This document shows, one piece after another, positions 12,143-22,799 of a stretch of DNA of 64,000 nt (position 1 is the first letter of the stretch; each line of letters begins with the position of its first letter). The stretch is from Skeletonema tropicum. Taxonomy: Eukaryota; Bacillariophyta; Thalassiosirophyceae; Thalassiosirales; Thalassiosiraceae. The stretch is taken from positions 1,488,001 through 1,552,000 of the forward strand of contig CM074148.1 of assembly GCA_037178625.1 (NCBI GenBank), given 5' to 3'. The translations under genes and the position numbers were made by a program. The notes below the pieces were generated by a model. The model was not told the origin of the DNA. It saw nothing but the letters and a program-made list of their open reading frames with translations, and made no database searches.

Positions 12143-13099
12143 TCATGTACATACTACGATCGCTATTGACGACTGCTGCTGCTGCTGCTGCTGCGGTTGT
12201 GAAGGTCCTCCGGTAGTTTCCATATAATCCGTATTCACATCATGCAATCCCTCTCGACAGATACGACCTCGATCAACCTCCTGCTTGGCGTTGGTTGATA
12301 ATTTCATTTTATTGTCGGCTGCTGTAGCTGTAGCTGTAGCTGCCTCGTCTTGAATAACATTCTCACTGCTGCTGATGATATCACTTGGATCATTGTCTGC
12401 TCTCTCAAGACCACCACCACCACCACCGCCATTATTATTATTAGCAGTAGCATTGCTGCGCCGCCTCCTCTTTCGCTTGACCTTGCTAATAGTCGCCGGA
12501 ACATCCCCCGAATCCAACAGTACTAATTTATATTTCTGCTTTTTACTTCTCGTGGCTGCTGCTGCTGCTGGAGGAGTGTAATTAGTGTAATTCGAATTCG
12601 AATTGTTGCCCGCATCGGCATCGCTCTTGGCGTGTCCTTTCGTATCATTGATGCCGTCGCTACAATCATTATCACTATCATCACTGTCATCCATGTGTAG
12701 CATCATCTCATCCACCTGCTGCGTCATGGTGGGCAACAATTGGGGAGCGCCATTATTGTCCTCTGAATTATTAGCATTAGCATCACGTCGAGTGAATAAA
12801 TGACGTAAATCAGTGCCGGCGTCGTCTTCCCAAATGATTGGATTGGAGTCTTCCGAGGCGGCGATGGAATGATTGTCATCGTCATCATTAGCGTTAGTAT
12901 TAGCGTTAGTGTCATCATTATGATTGTGACTATAAGTGATATGATTGGTGTGGAATGATTGAAAGGACGCGCACGTGGTGGAAGATGATTTCTTCAAGTT
13001 TGGAGCTCTGTGCGTGATGTGTTGTTGGTCACGGTCTGCTGAGGCTGAGGCGCAGGCAAGCTTTTGTCGGTGACGGTGAGGACTTTGACTTTGCGGCAT
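12143..13099 (-). CDS. Low-complexity acidic/basic protein, longest copy, function unknown
   Basis: I place the start at the methionine of MPQSQSPHRHRQ (13099), giving 318 residues. An in-frame upstream extension to 13312 runs into flanking-repeat sequence. The protein is low complexity: an Asp/Asn-rich stretch (DDTNANTNANDDDDN), an acidic patch (DDSDDSDNDCSDG), an Ala run, a strongly basic cluster KVKRKRRRR that looks like a nuclear localisation signal, a Gly run, an Ala/Thr run and a C-terminal poly-Gln. There is no recognisable enzymatic fold. A nuclear regulatory or scaffold protein would fit this composition, but that is inference only. This is the only copy carrying the 3' half, so it is the likely parent of the two truncated copies. 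Confidence 0.5.
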   Translation of the reverse strand: MPQSQSPHRHRQKLACASASADRDQQHITHRAPNLKKSSSTTCASFQSFHTNHITYSHNHNDDTNANTNANDDDDNHSIAASEDSNPIIWEDDAGTDLRHLFTRRDANANNSEDNNGAPQLLPTMTQQVDEMMLHMDDSDDSDNDCSDGINDTKGHAKSDADAGNNSNSNYTNYTPPAAAAATRSKKQKYKLVLLDSGDVPATISKVKRKRRRRSNATANNNNGGGGGGGLERADNDPSDIISSSENVIQDEAATATATAADNKMKLSTNAKQEVDRGRICREGLHDVNTDYMETTGGPSQPQQQQQQQSSIAIVVCT

Positions 13100-13802
13100 C
13101 TGTGTAGTACGATATATTTTTTGTAATATTATTATGTCGATAGTGATTGCTAATTGTATTATCCGTAATCTATGTATGATATGATGACTCGCCAGGGAAG
13201 CAGCAAGGCATCGTATCATGGGTCTTTGGCGTGGGCCTCTTTCTGAAGATCTGCAAAGCGGCATCCACCTTTCAATTTTTGAATCAACACACAACACACT
13301 CAAGCAGCTCAAAAATGACCATGGCCGATAATATTATCTTCTCTACTACGCGGCCGTATCAATATCAAGCCGATAAGTGTCGTTTTGGAAAGCTCTCATC
13401 GAGGTCTATCGATTCGGCCTATATTCAGCTCAATTGGAGGACTTTTCTCCAATCGATCAGGCTAAAAACGGGTGAAGAAATCGACCAGCAGCTCGGAATC
13501 CGGCTCCACAGCCAGATTTTCAGACAAGAAGAGGTCAAAATTTGACCAAACTAAAATACAATATGACCACCTAACCCGTTAGAATCGTCTTTTCAAGCTG
13601 CATCGATTAGTACCACTAACCAATATCTATTGAAATCATCAATAAATAACAACCACTGCTCGGCCGAGGCCCTCGCGAAAGAACGACCGCCTTAATCCAC
13701 CGCATCCAGACAATCGGTACATGTGAATGTGAGATCCAAAAAAGCGACCACGTAGATCATTAATAACACAATAATCACAGCTCAGGGAGGGGTCGCACGA
13801 TA

Positions 13803-15000
13803 CTCGCCTAAGATAAGAACGCTTCGCTGAAGACAGAAGCATCGATCAGTACAATTATTGGATGAATATATCATAATATAACAATCAACCAATCCAACAG
13901 CAGTAGCAGCATCATCCTCATTGACTGCTGCTGCTGCTGGTAGGAATCCAACAGCAGTCAATGCAGCAGCCAATCCCCAACAGCAGACAGCAGCCACTCT
14001 TCAACACCAGCAGCACTCCAACCAATCCCCAACACCAGCCCGAGCCCCTCCAGGTTTAAATTCTTCTTTCTCTACTGACACCGGTGTCTAGAGAGTAGTG
14101 ACTAAAATAATCTATCTATCCTCACCTCCTTCTCGAACTGCTGCTGCTGCTGCTGCTGTCGGGGATTGGTTGGAGAATATTAAGGAGGTGAGGATGGTGT
14201 TGTCGCTGCTGCTGCTGCTGTTGGATGGTATGAATAGCAATGATGCCGAGCGTAGCCGAGGCCAGTTGATGATGAGGGTAAGGCGAGGGCCCCTGCCCGA
14301 GCACCGTTTATTAATGGAAGAAAATTAAATGCGCCGGCCCCTAGTGGTCGTTCTTCAGCGAAGCGTCATTAGAATGAGTACTTCTAATGATTAGAGGTTT
14401 TTACGCTAGAGCAGATTAAAATAAGATTAGTAAGATCCACGTTGTTATGACAGATTCATGTTGTGCTGTAATCTAGAACAAGTACTTTAAATTTTCTGTT
14501 ACATATATCTACATAGCCTCATAATTATTGTCCAACCGATCCCAATTCTCCGCCAAGTTGAGATTATATTGTCTCTGGGTCAATTGACTGAGTGACTGGC
14601 TTACGCAAGAATAGTTGATTATGTAGCTGCAAGATGTAGGAAGAAGCATCTACTGAAATACTGTGTGAGTATTGTAAGTAATAACAATACAAGAGAAATT
14701 TAAAGCACGTCTTATTAGCCCTCAAGGGGCGAAATTATGACTAACCAACATGTGTGCTGCTTCGTCAGTAATGATTCTTCATATTCTCCCTCCACACATG
14801 CTTCTCAGATCGCACTCCAAGCCAGAAGACCCACAGGCAGGATTAATTCAACCATAATATGGTTGTGTTACGTCTTCGATTACTCGAGTCGGTTGAGGAC
14901 AGAGTATAAGCTAATGAAAGTAATGTAAAGTAATTTTGCAAAGCACCGTCGTTGCAGGGTTAATTAATTGTCTCGCTTTGAAGATTCCCCTTTTCCATAA
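13803..15000. other. Non-coding, CAG/CTG-rich low-complexity DNA
   Basis: The stretch from about 13890 to 14230 is rich in CAG, CAA and CTG triplets in both orientations. A 14-bp inverted repeat (14118-14131 and 14182-14195, arms ATCCTCACCTCCTT) encloses one CTG run and could form a hairpin. From 14230 to 15000 I see no supported gene. A short minus-strand open frame ending near 14515 is too small to call. Confidence 0.55.
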
Positions 15001-15425
15001 CATTCCTTTTCCCCGCCCAGCTACCAGCTGCTACCAGCCAAGTTTTGATCTTGGTTAGCAGGCCTATGGCTTTGGGTAATCCGCCCATCTCCATGCCTTG
15101 GGTAATCCGCCCATAGTGACAAATTTTTGACTTTTCTTGGTTGGGACTTGTGGATTTGTCACGGGTTTCATACCACTTGAAAATTGACAGTGACATGATC
15201 TTCTCGAGGGCTCGCTCAATAAATACAAAGTTAATCAGATTAGATATCTATGATACTAAAAGGGACCTGCTTCGGTACAACTGTACGGTCTTTTCTATTG
15301 CCGAATGGCTTTCCAGACAGCAAGACGGGAAACTTCCCGTAGGAGTCAAGGACTCCTCTTAAACGCCGAAGCGTCTGTAACCAGGTGAGAGTGCTCCTGC
15401 GACACATAGTTTGGACTCAATTCTT

Positions 15426-18400
15426 TCAGTCAGGGTGGTGCTGTTTCCGTTTCTTCCTCTTCGGCGGAGCATGGCGTTGAGTGGTAGCTAACAATGTGGC
15501 CTCCCCAAAAACTACGGACTCTGCTTTGCGTTTCTTGTTCAATAGTGAATGTGTCTGTTGCAATGGCGTGGGGTCTGTGACCAAGATTTTCCCCCGAGTT
15601 TTGGGACCTCCCGGGATAATTCGCTTGTTGTTGCGACGTCGCTTTGCGCGCTCCTTGCCTTTTGAGTGCTTGACTGCGGCAGAAGCTTTCTTTGCTGGAA
15701 GCGGTTTGATCTTAGATTGGCCATTTCGGCTCCTCTCATTGCTCTGTGTTGGGCGTTGACGCCGCCTCGATTGGACTGCCCGTACTGCAGGTGGTACAGG
15801 CCTGTTGGTACTCGCTAGCCACAACAGCATCGCCACCCTACTTCGGGTGTCTAACAGCTGGAAATCTCCCTCATTGTACGAGGAAGGGGACAGAGGGATC
15901 TGCTGAGCCAGCATAGTCGCATTAGCGAGGACAAACAATCCACAGTCGTGTCCATTGGTTTGTTTCGGAGAATTGTTGGAGGCATCTACTAGTGACCACT
16001 CTGCTTTCCAATCGTCACTCGGTACCCCGTGAAGTTCACTGTATTTGTCCCCCAAATACCTTAACATTGTAGTCAGATACAATTGATTGCCCGGCTTCCT
16101 ACCTTGGGAATCCCACAGGGTAATAACCTTTGTTTCTGTATTCGCCCTGAGTAATAGCCAGTGAGTTCTAGAGTGGTTGATCGGCACGAAGATCTCTTTC
16201 ACTCCCAAAATCTTATTCTTCCTCCTTAAACGATTTCCCCAGCGTTTAACGCCGTCAAAGTTGTAGGACGGAGCAGACCTGCCGTCAGCCCCCGTACGTA
16301 GGAGGGTTGACATGAAGAATGAGTTGAAGATGTAGACGTGTTGCCGATTCACCTTTGGGAGGAGGACTCTTAGGAGATAGCCATTGATAACTTCATCATT
16401 GAGCCACTGAGGGGGTCGCAAAGACCGCATTGCATCACGCCGAACCTTGTCCCCTCCTTGGAGGCATAACTGAAAATTAGCTGGCACATCCCGCAAAAGG
16501 GCTCCAACTTGACATCGGTGTAAGTCTTCATCCGAGTTCCTTTGCAGAAGCCCAATGCGGTCCTGTTGTTGCGGACTCACAGCCGGTGGTAGAGTTGTAG
16601 GAGGCTGGGTAGGTAGGGCGCTCGGCTGGGCTGTACGCCTTGCTTTTTTCGGGAGAAAGATGGGAGCGAGTGCTTTTGGTTTGCGCGCAGGTGCGGCAGT
16701 CTTTGAAGTACCCTGTGGCTTTGATTTGCGATCTTCTCGTTGCTTGGCACCAGTCGTGACTTGCCCAGAAGGAGGCTCTAAAAGCCCGCCTGATTCATCC
16801 CCCGCAGCTTGCCTGCTTGCTACCGCTGCGTTCAACCAGTATTGTAGTTCAGAGGTCGGTTTCCCATAGAGCTCGTCCGTCGGAATTTCAAGGAGACATC
16901 GTGCTTCAGCTGAGAGCCCATCGGATCCAAGATTAAGCTGATGTTCGATCTCTTTCAAAATCTCTTCTCTTGATGCAAGTGCTTTGGTTCCTTGCGTTCG
17001 ATGATGTTTCGTGAGATTCCTACAGATCCACTGTGTATGCGTGAGCGAGAGTAGCTTGTCCAGGAAGCCGCTTGTCCAACTGTCGATGGTCAGAAACGAA
17101 TGGTTCTTTAAAAGATGCTCCTTCTGCATCTGGAGAAACTCCTTGGATACTTTCCCCTCCATCACGTTTCTCCATCCAATCCTATCTAAGCTATTACCCA
17201 CTCTACGCATCTGTTGAGACATCCTCCATCCCTGACTATGCACCATGTCCACGAATAGAGTGCTGCCCTGAAGAGAGATAAAAAGGGGTAGCCACTTCTG
17301 TATGCACGTATGCGTGCAATGTCCCTCCATCCACTCTTGTAGATCGTTTATACTGTCAAGCAATAGCCCCCTCCTAATTCTACTCTTACAGCGGTTCAGG
17401 TGATCCGCTGTTTCAAAGCAACCGCAGTTCGGACATTTATCGGAGGCATTTTTGTCATATCTAGTTATCATTTGACCAGTTCCACAATACCCGGAGCATT
17501 GTTTCGCATACCACAGATTGAACATCTTAGGCCTGCGGTCGAGAAGCAGGCGCAATGGTTCCCAAGCAACAGAGTCGAATATATCAGGGTGTAGGAGTTG
17601 TTCATCGGCATAGAACTGTCGTGCTTTCACCTTCCCTACGTGATACCGTAGGTCCTTTGCTAAGTCTGCAGTCTGTTTGATTCCATCGATGATAACAACC
17701 GCTGCTTCTAGCGGTAAGCTCAGAGTGACCGGGAGAGAGGAGAAATTTTCAATTGCTCTCTTTATGGCTGCTTTTGCCCTGAAATCGCAGTCTACGTTCA
17801 GTCTAGCTTCCAGAGCCAGGCAAGCATAGCCCAAGCTGTCGTCCTGGTGTGCTTTCACATGAGACAGCTTGTGCGCAAGAGCCGAGACACGTTGGATTTT
17901 CCGCAGGACCCGGAGAATGTCGTTGTTCTTCGCCGATCCTGGGACACGATCGTATTTTCTGGAAAACGTGAGAATAGTTCCTTTGTTGTCACAAAAGATG
18001 TTTGCATTGGACAATGGCACTCCATAGTGTTCCTCTATTGTCAGTAGGATAAGGTGGATAGCCAACATCCCTAGCTGTTCTCCTCGATAGCTATTTGCCC
18101 ATTTAGAGTGCTCCGTGAATTCTCCTTTAAGCCACTGTTGAGACTCTGCACAGTAAAAAACCCAAGCCGCACCGCAGATCTCTGGCGCCAACTTTTTCAT
18201 GTATGACCCGTCTGTACAACAGAACAATGAGCCTCGTTGAATAGCTTCCACAATCCACGAGGGATCCGATGAGAAGCTGATACTATCCCACATCCATTCC
18301 CCCCCTTTACTGCGGAGACGCTCAAGAAATGTAGTAGGGGCTACGACTTCTGGCTGGCTGGCCAGTGGCGGTCCTTGTGCTAGCAGTTTGATGGAACCAT

Positions 18401-21400
18401 CTTCGTATTCCAGAATCGTCGTTGGTACCACTGAAGAAGCGGGCTCATCCAGCACTCGGACTGGCTGCATGATCGACACTCTGTCATTCGATTCCACGTC
18501 GTGAGCGTATTCATAAATCGTATCATCCGAATGTATCTCCACTGTCCGTGTGTCCGTGTTGAGGAAGTGACGCCAGATCCGTTTAGATGGGTTGATCCAA
18601 TCTCCAAGTGGCTCCTTAAGAAACAACGATTTGCTATCAGTCAAACGTTGCAGGGATCTCTTCCACAATTTCCAGTCTGCTTCCGTCGGATATTCCGTGC
18701 CAAATTCCAGTGTTGACCGCTGTTTACCAAGGCGCCCTTCAGGTGAGTCCTTCCAATGCCCGTCAAGCAGATATTGCTCTAGATATCGTCCATTTGGCGT
18801 AGTCACGTCAGAGAGGAACATTGCCTCCTGAGCTTTCCTCACTCTATTGACTCGCTGTAGCTCCGTCCCTCGTAGACCCAGTTCAACCATGCAGTCCATA
18901 ATAGCCCTATCCTTGCTCCTCGGGATGGGGATGTCATCATATTGCAGATCCAGCACGATTCCCAGTTCGTCTATCTTCTCCCATAGGGCTTTCGCCCATG
19001 CGTTGGTTGATAAATGACCCCAAACTTCAAAGTCATAGTTGAAGGGACAGTCCGGTACCCCTATTTCCACTTGAAGGTGTTCCATAACTGCTCTTAAAGT
19101 GATCCCTAGGGCTGAAGTTGTTCCATAGTGTTGCAAGAATGAAGATAAAGTAGCAGCCGCAGTTTCCACCGTCAAGTCGTAGAGACCGATTCCACCAAAC
19201 GTGGCCGGCAGGTATCTCCATTCCTTGGTAATTGATCGGTTGACACCTAGGTTGCTTAACATATAGAAATCTGCTGACATCAATCCTTTTTTGAGCTCAG
19301 GGATTGACGCCAAACAGGCCCCCAGACCGTACCTGAGTCCAGACCATAGCTGATTGGTGTAGCTCATCCACACCGAACGAGTTGGTATTTGCCCGCTCTT
19401 AATCTGAGCCGTCCACGTTGTCATTTTTTCTCTCATCTGCTCGAAGTGCTGGTCTGGTTTCCCATCCGGTCTAGCGTAGAGACCTAAGTTGTTGTCAGCT
19501 TTATTCGATGGCAACCTATCTATTTGCGCAGAGCCCCCGTCAGTAGTGGGGACGTGGAAAATCAAGTCATCCAGTTCACTCATGTCAACCTCTTCGCCGT
19601 CTGAGGGCATCGCTTTTTGATCCGTGTAACACCAGCCGCCCTTTCCATCGGGTGTTTGATCGTGTATTGTAACTCCACATTTGTCTGGTTTCAAAGCGCC
19701 ACCCGTTTCCCCCAAGGCACCTGCCCAATCCGAGATTGACTCTTGCCCTCTAGCACTTGTCGAGATAATGTCATCGTCAGCTCTAAGACCTTCCCACAAA
19801 TTGGTATCATCAACATACAGAATTCCCACCTGATTAATCTTTTTATGTGAGATTGGACACTTCACTTCCACTCCATGCCCATTAGTTTTGTGGGTATTAA
19901 TCATGACCGTGCTGATCTGTTGCTGTTGCCATGTCGGTGGAGCTGCACCGTTCCCTTGAGCGAGACCGTGTTTCCCGTCCTCTTTCCCACCAAAATATGA
20001 AGAAGATTGGCCAAAACCAGTTCTTAGGAAAAACTCCATATTATGCAAGGGGCGGAGCATCGACAGTGCCGCACATTTGGGCACTTTAAACGCCTGTAGA
20101 GTGAGGCTGGCTATAGGAAGAGCAACCCGGTCGTAGCACTGGGCCGCATCAACCTGTGCCACCAGGAGGGGTCTTTTGGTGATTCGGGCAATGTCGTACA
20201 TCAATACTTGTTGCAGGATTGCATCCTCTGCCGTGCGTCCCTTCCCACTGTAGATCTCCTCCGGGACCATCCCCTTTGCTCGGGCGAGGTCCAGCATGCG
20301 ATGTCCAAAAATCAACTTATTACAGAAATTGAAGTCAGCCTCAAGCAAGAGAATAGCTCTCAATTTATTCACCAACGCCACACCTGCAATCTTCTCGAGC
20401 ATTACCGACAGACCCCGAGCCCAACGTTCTGGGCCGGTTCCTGTTTGGATCATAAGAGAGAACTTCTTTGCTAGCAACCTGGACAGGTCGTCATCGAAAG
20501 CTATCGACTTATAGTGACCAAAATGCAGTCCCGATATCGAGGATGACGTTCTTTCTTTCACTTTCCTCCAGTAATATTGGTAGTCCTCCTGTGAAACGAC
20601 AACGGAAATCTCACCATCGCCAATCTTTTTCCAGATGGCTGCTATTTCGTCCAGTATCAGTATTGTGCGTTGATCTGTGTCTGGGGGAGGGGCGAAGGAT
20701 CCTTCAAGTATTTCTACCGCTGCATTCGTGTCGGCGTAGACTCCCAGGAGGTCGAATAGTACCCCTTGGCAAACTGGGGCAGAAGTAGCCCTTCCAAACC
20801 TTGTGCGGAGTTCTGACTTCAGTGCCTCTTCAATCGATTCTTTTGTTGCGTGCTCGACCACTTTCCCGTCTGCTTGTGTAACTTCCACTCTTGTAACATT
20901 CATCACTCCTTGCTGCTTTGTTGCTCGTTTAATACCCTGCCACTGTTTTCTCTGAGCCTCCCCTTTGAGGATCAGCTCCACCCGCTTGGCTTCATCAACA
21001 CGTTCATTTATCACAGCATCGGTCAACTTCTCGTGTAAAAAATGCTTTCTGAGGTAAGGTGATTCAGCCATGAGTTCTCGTGTGCGTTTTTTGGTCTCCT
21101 TGTACAGCTGAACCACTTCATCGACAGGGTACCGAAGACAGTCCTCCATTCCTTTGCGCCTGGCGAATCTTCTCAAATTGCCCCAATTGACCTTTTTTCC
21201 TTGGTGATGTCGTAGTATCCATTTCAGGAGGTGGCATTTATCCATCCACGATTGTATTGCTGGAGAGAACTCATAATGCGCCGGGTAAATCACTCTGCAT
21301 TTCGCCTCTGCGTGTAGCATCTCCTCTTCAATCATGTTGTCCAGGATTTCCATCTTGGACACCACTTCAGCCGAGGGCGGGAATGAGGCTATCCTATTTA

Positions 21401-22799
21401 CTTCTTTGAGCTTCTGGGGGATGCGTCTATCTGTGAAGCCTTTTTTTAATTGTGCAAGGTACTTCACTCTAATCCGCGGCACCTTGGAGTTAAGCTTTCT
21501 AGCCTTCGGTGGCACAATACGACAGATAGAAGTGCCAATAACCGACCGCATCTGTAGGTCGACAACCACTGGCCGGTGATCTCCCAAATCACCGTCGAAC
21601 GGTAAGTAGCTGGCTCCAGTTAGTTCAACGTCATCCGAGATCCAAATACCGTCTATGGCCCCATTCTTTTGGCTGTTGCCTCGAAAATGTGTAGCAGGAC
21701 CTCTTCTGCCGGGGACCATACGGTGCACTGCTTCCCTCATGCGGATATCATCCTCTGCAAGTCGTTTACTGAGGACTCCGTCCAACACATTCTCATTAGC
21801 ATCCATCATCAGAACAACCCTGTCGCCTTTGCTACGCCACCGTTTGATGGCATCGACAATGTGTCTCCGGAACAGATCCTTGGGGTTGGTCTTCAGCTGG
21901 TGCGATTGGATGTATCTCTCAATATGTTGATAGTATGTACCAACCCCTTCTGATTTACAGGGCGCGTAGGCACTTAAGAAGACTGTTCTCACGCCATTGA
22001 CCGGCTCCGTCCTATACCAGCTGAACATTCCCAGCTCAGTGGAATCTTTACCGCAGGTCATGGGTAAGCCCGACAACTCGTCTCTAATCACAACTGCTGT
22101 CCCCCCCGCTTGAACATTACCAATGTTCTGAAGTTCCCGAGTGTTCTGAGAATGTACTGATTTGATTCTGTCATCTCCATGTCTTAGCATCGAGGCTACC
22201 GTCACTGATGATTTTAGATGGTGGAAGTTGGTGTTGGTCTCCTGGAGCCCCAGAACATCCACACCATACGTCCGCAGGACGTGCTTGAGTCTATCTACCT
22301 TGTGGTTGTTGTGCTTCCACAGACTGAGCCCGTTGATATTCAACGACATTATTCGAACTACATCACTGCCCTTCTCCTCCACCCTCAAGTTCCCGTAAAT
22401 AGGCACAATCGTATTCTCCACTGTCTGGCCAAGTGGACGGAGTTCTTTCGTCGAGGAGGTTCTATCTTGTTTCTCCCTCTCTTTGTGCCTATAATCATCA
22501 AGCAGTTCATTGAGGTCCTTTGCTGACGGATCATCGCACCAACGCTGCCTATTTGCTATGAGCTGCCTCATCGTATCTGCATCTAACTTATCATTTGTAT
22601 TATTCTTTTCGCTGCTGTACCTCCCTCTAAATTTGACGTGGTTGCGTGTATTCGAGAGTCGGTACTGTTGTGCACGCCGGGCCGATTTCTTCTGATTGGA
22701 GGTACTGCGGCGAGGTTGTTGCTTACGTTGCCTCTCTTGAATGGATTGGCTCACCTCGGGGTATCGGGCAAAATACCGTAGAGGCTGCCCATTATCCAT
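15426..22799 (-). CDS. ORF2 polyprotein: APE endonuclease - RT - RNase H - zinc knuckle - Ulp1 (C48) protease
   Basis: 2457 residues in one open frame. About 150-415 is an APE/EEP-type endonuclease: MSLNINGL, the LGLQETN glutamate, MMDANEN, and terminal GDHRPVVVDL. About 690-1120 is a reverse transcriptase: motif A VAQVDAAQCYD, AQGNGAAPPTW, and catalytic YVDD near 995. About 1520-1660 is an RNase H (TDGSY, an E in YRGEQLG, FCDNKG, HVKAHQDD). A C-x2-C-x7-H-x4-C zinc motif lies near 1786-1801. About 2120-2330 is a Ulp1/SUMO-protease-like domain: WLNDEVINGYL, His in THWLLL, Asp in LWDSQG, then QTNGHDCGLFV with the oxyanion Gln and catalytic Cys. All catalytic residues are present. The N-terminus is basic (QQPRRSTSNQKKSARR). 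The start ATG overlaps the ORF1 stop as TAATG, suggesting coupled reinitiation. Confidence 0.93.
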   Translation of the reverse strand: MDNGQPLRYFARYPEVSQSIQERQRKQQPRRSTSNQKKSARRAQQYRLSNTRNHVKFRGRYSSEKNNTNDKLDADTMRQLIANRQRWCDDPSAKDLNELLDDYRHKEREKQDRTSSTKELRPLGQTVENTIVPIYGNLRVEEKGSDVVRIMSLNINGLSLWKHNNHKVDRLKHVLRTYGVDVLGLQETNTNFHHLKSSVTVASMLRHGDDRIKSVHSQNTRELQNIGNVQAGGTAVVIRDELSGLPMTCGKDSTELGMFSWYRTEPVNGVRTVFLSAYAPCKSEGVGTYYQHIERYIQSHQLKTNPKDLFRRHIVDAIKRWRSKGDRVVLMMDANENVLDGVLSKRLAEDDIRMREAVHRMVPGRRGPATHFRGNSQKNGAIDGIWISDDVELTGASYLPFDGDLGDHRPVVVDLQMRSVIGTSICRIVPPKARKLNSKVPRIRVKYLAQLKKGFTDRRIPQKLKEVNRIASFPPSAEVVSKMEILDNMIEEEMLHAEAKCRVIYPAHYEFSPAIQSWMDKCHLLKWILRHHQGKKVNWGNLRRFARRKGMEDCLRYPVDEVVQLYKETKKRTRELMAESPYLRKHFLHEKLTDAVINERVDEAKRVELILKGEAQRKQWQGIKRATKQQGVMNVTRVEVTQADGKVVEHATKESIEEALKSELRTRFGRATSAPVCQGVLFDLLGVYADTNAAVEILEGSFAPPPDTDQRTILILDEIAAIWKKIGDGEISVVVSQEDYQYYWRKVKERTSSSISGLHFGHYKSIAFDDDLSRLLAKKFSLMIQTGTGPERWARGLSVMLEKIAGVALVNKLRAILLLEADFNFCNKLIFGHRMLDLARAKGMVPEEIYSGKGRTAEDAILQQVLMYDIARITKRPLLVAQVDAAQCYDRVALPIASLTLQAFKVPKCAALSMLRPLHNMEFFLRTGFGQSSSYFGGKEDGKHGLAQGNGAAPPTWQQQQISTVMINTHKTNGHGVEVKCPISHKKINQVGILYVDDTNLWEGLRADDDIISTSARGQESISDWAGALGETGGALKPDKCGVTIHDQTPDGKGGWCYTDQKAMPSDGEEVDMSELDDLIFHVPTTDGGSAQIDRLPSNKADNNLGLYARPDGKPDQHFEQMREKMTTWTAQIKSGQIPTRSVWMSYTNQLWSGLRYGLGACLASIPELKKGLMSADFYMLSNLGVNRSITKEWRYLPATFGGIGLYDLTVETAAATLSSFLQHYGTTSALGITLRAVMEHLQVEIGVPDCPFNYDFEVWGHLSTNAWAKALWEKIDELGIVLDLQYDDIPIPRSKDRAIMDCMVELGLRGTELQRVNRVRKAQEAMFLSDVTTPNGRYLEQYLLDGHWKDSPEGRLGKQRSTLEFGTEYPTEADWKLWKRSLQRLTDSKSLFLKEPLGDWINPSKRIWRHFLNTDTRTVEIHSDDTIYEYAHDVESNDRVSIMQPVRVLDEPASSVVPTTILEYEDGSIKLLAQGPPLASQPEVVAPTTFLERLRSKGGEWMWDSISFSSDPSWIVEAIQRGSLFCCTDGSYMKKLAPEICGAAWVFYCAESQQWLKGEFTEHSKWANSYRGEQLGMLAIHLILLTIEEHYGVPLSNANIFCDNKGTILTFSRKYDRVPGSAKNNDILRVLRKIQRVSALAHKLSHVKAHQDDSLGYACLALEARLNVDCDFRAKAAIKRAIENFSSLPVTLSLPLEAAVVIIDGIKQTADLAKDLRYHVGKVKARQFYADEQLLHPDIFDSVAWEPLRLLLDRRPKMFNLWYAKQCSGYCGTGQMITRYDKNASDKCPNCGCFETADHLNRCKSRIRRGLLLDSINDLQEWMEGHCTHTCIQKWLPLFISLQGSTLFVDMVHSQGWRMSQQMRRVGNSLDRIGWRNVMEGKVSKEFLQMQKEHLLKNHSFLTIDSWTSGFLDKLLSLTHTQWICRNLTKHHRTQGTKALASREEILKEIEHQLNLGSDGLSAEARCLLEIPTDELYGKPTSELQYWLNAAVASRQAAGDESGGLLEPPSGQVTTGAKQREDRKSKPQGTSKTAAPARKPKALAPIFLPKKARRTAQPSALPTQPPTTLPPAVSPQQQDRIGLLQRNSDEDLHRCQVGALLRDVPANFQLCLQGGDKVRRDAMRSLRPPQWLNDEVINGYLLRVLLPKVNRQHVYIFNSFFMSTLLRTGADGRSAPSYNFDGVKRWGNRLRRKNKILGVKEIFVPINHSRTHWLLLRANTETKVITLWDSQGRKPGNQLYLTTMLRYLGDKYSELHGVPSDDWKAEWSLVDASNNSPKQTNGHDCGLFVLANATMLAQQIPLSPSSYNEGDFQLLDTRSRVAMLLWLASTNRPVPPAVRAVQSRRRQRPTQSNERSRNGQSKIKPLPAKKASAAVKHSKGKERAKRRRNNKRIIPGGPKTRGKILVTDPTPLQQTHSLLNKKRKAESVVFGEATLLATTQRHAPPKRKKRKQHHPD

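Larger units (their letters stand above)
7173..13802. repeat. Second complex repeat array: gene copies alternating with flanking modules
   Basis: Reading left to right: full flanking module (7173-7814), truncated gene copy (7815-8452), three module copies cut at the same point and arranged with a 414-bp period (8452-9694), full module (9695-10343), truncated gene copy (10343-10981), full module (10982-11619), unique spacer, inverted module (about 11880-12010), longer gene copy (12143-13099), and a final module (about 13190-13802). Copies are near identical apart from breakpoints. The two truncated gene copies break at the same place, so they derive from one rearrangement that was then duplicated. 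The module is homologous to the one flanking the gene in the first array. Confidence 0.93.
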
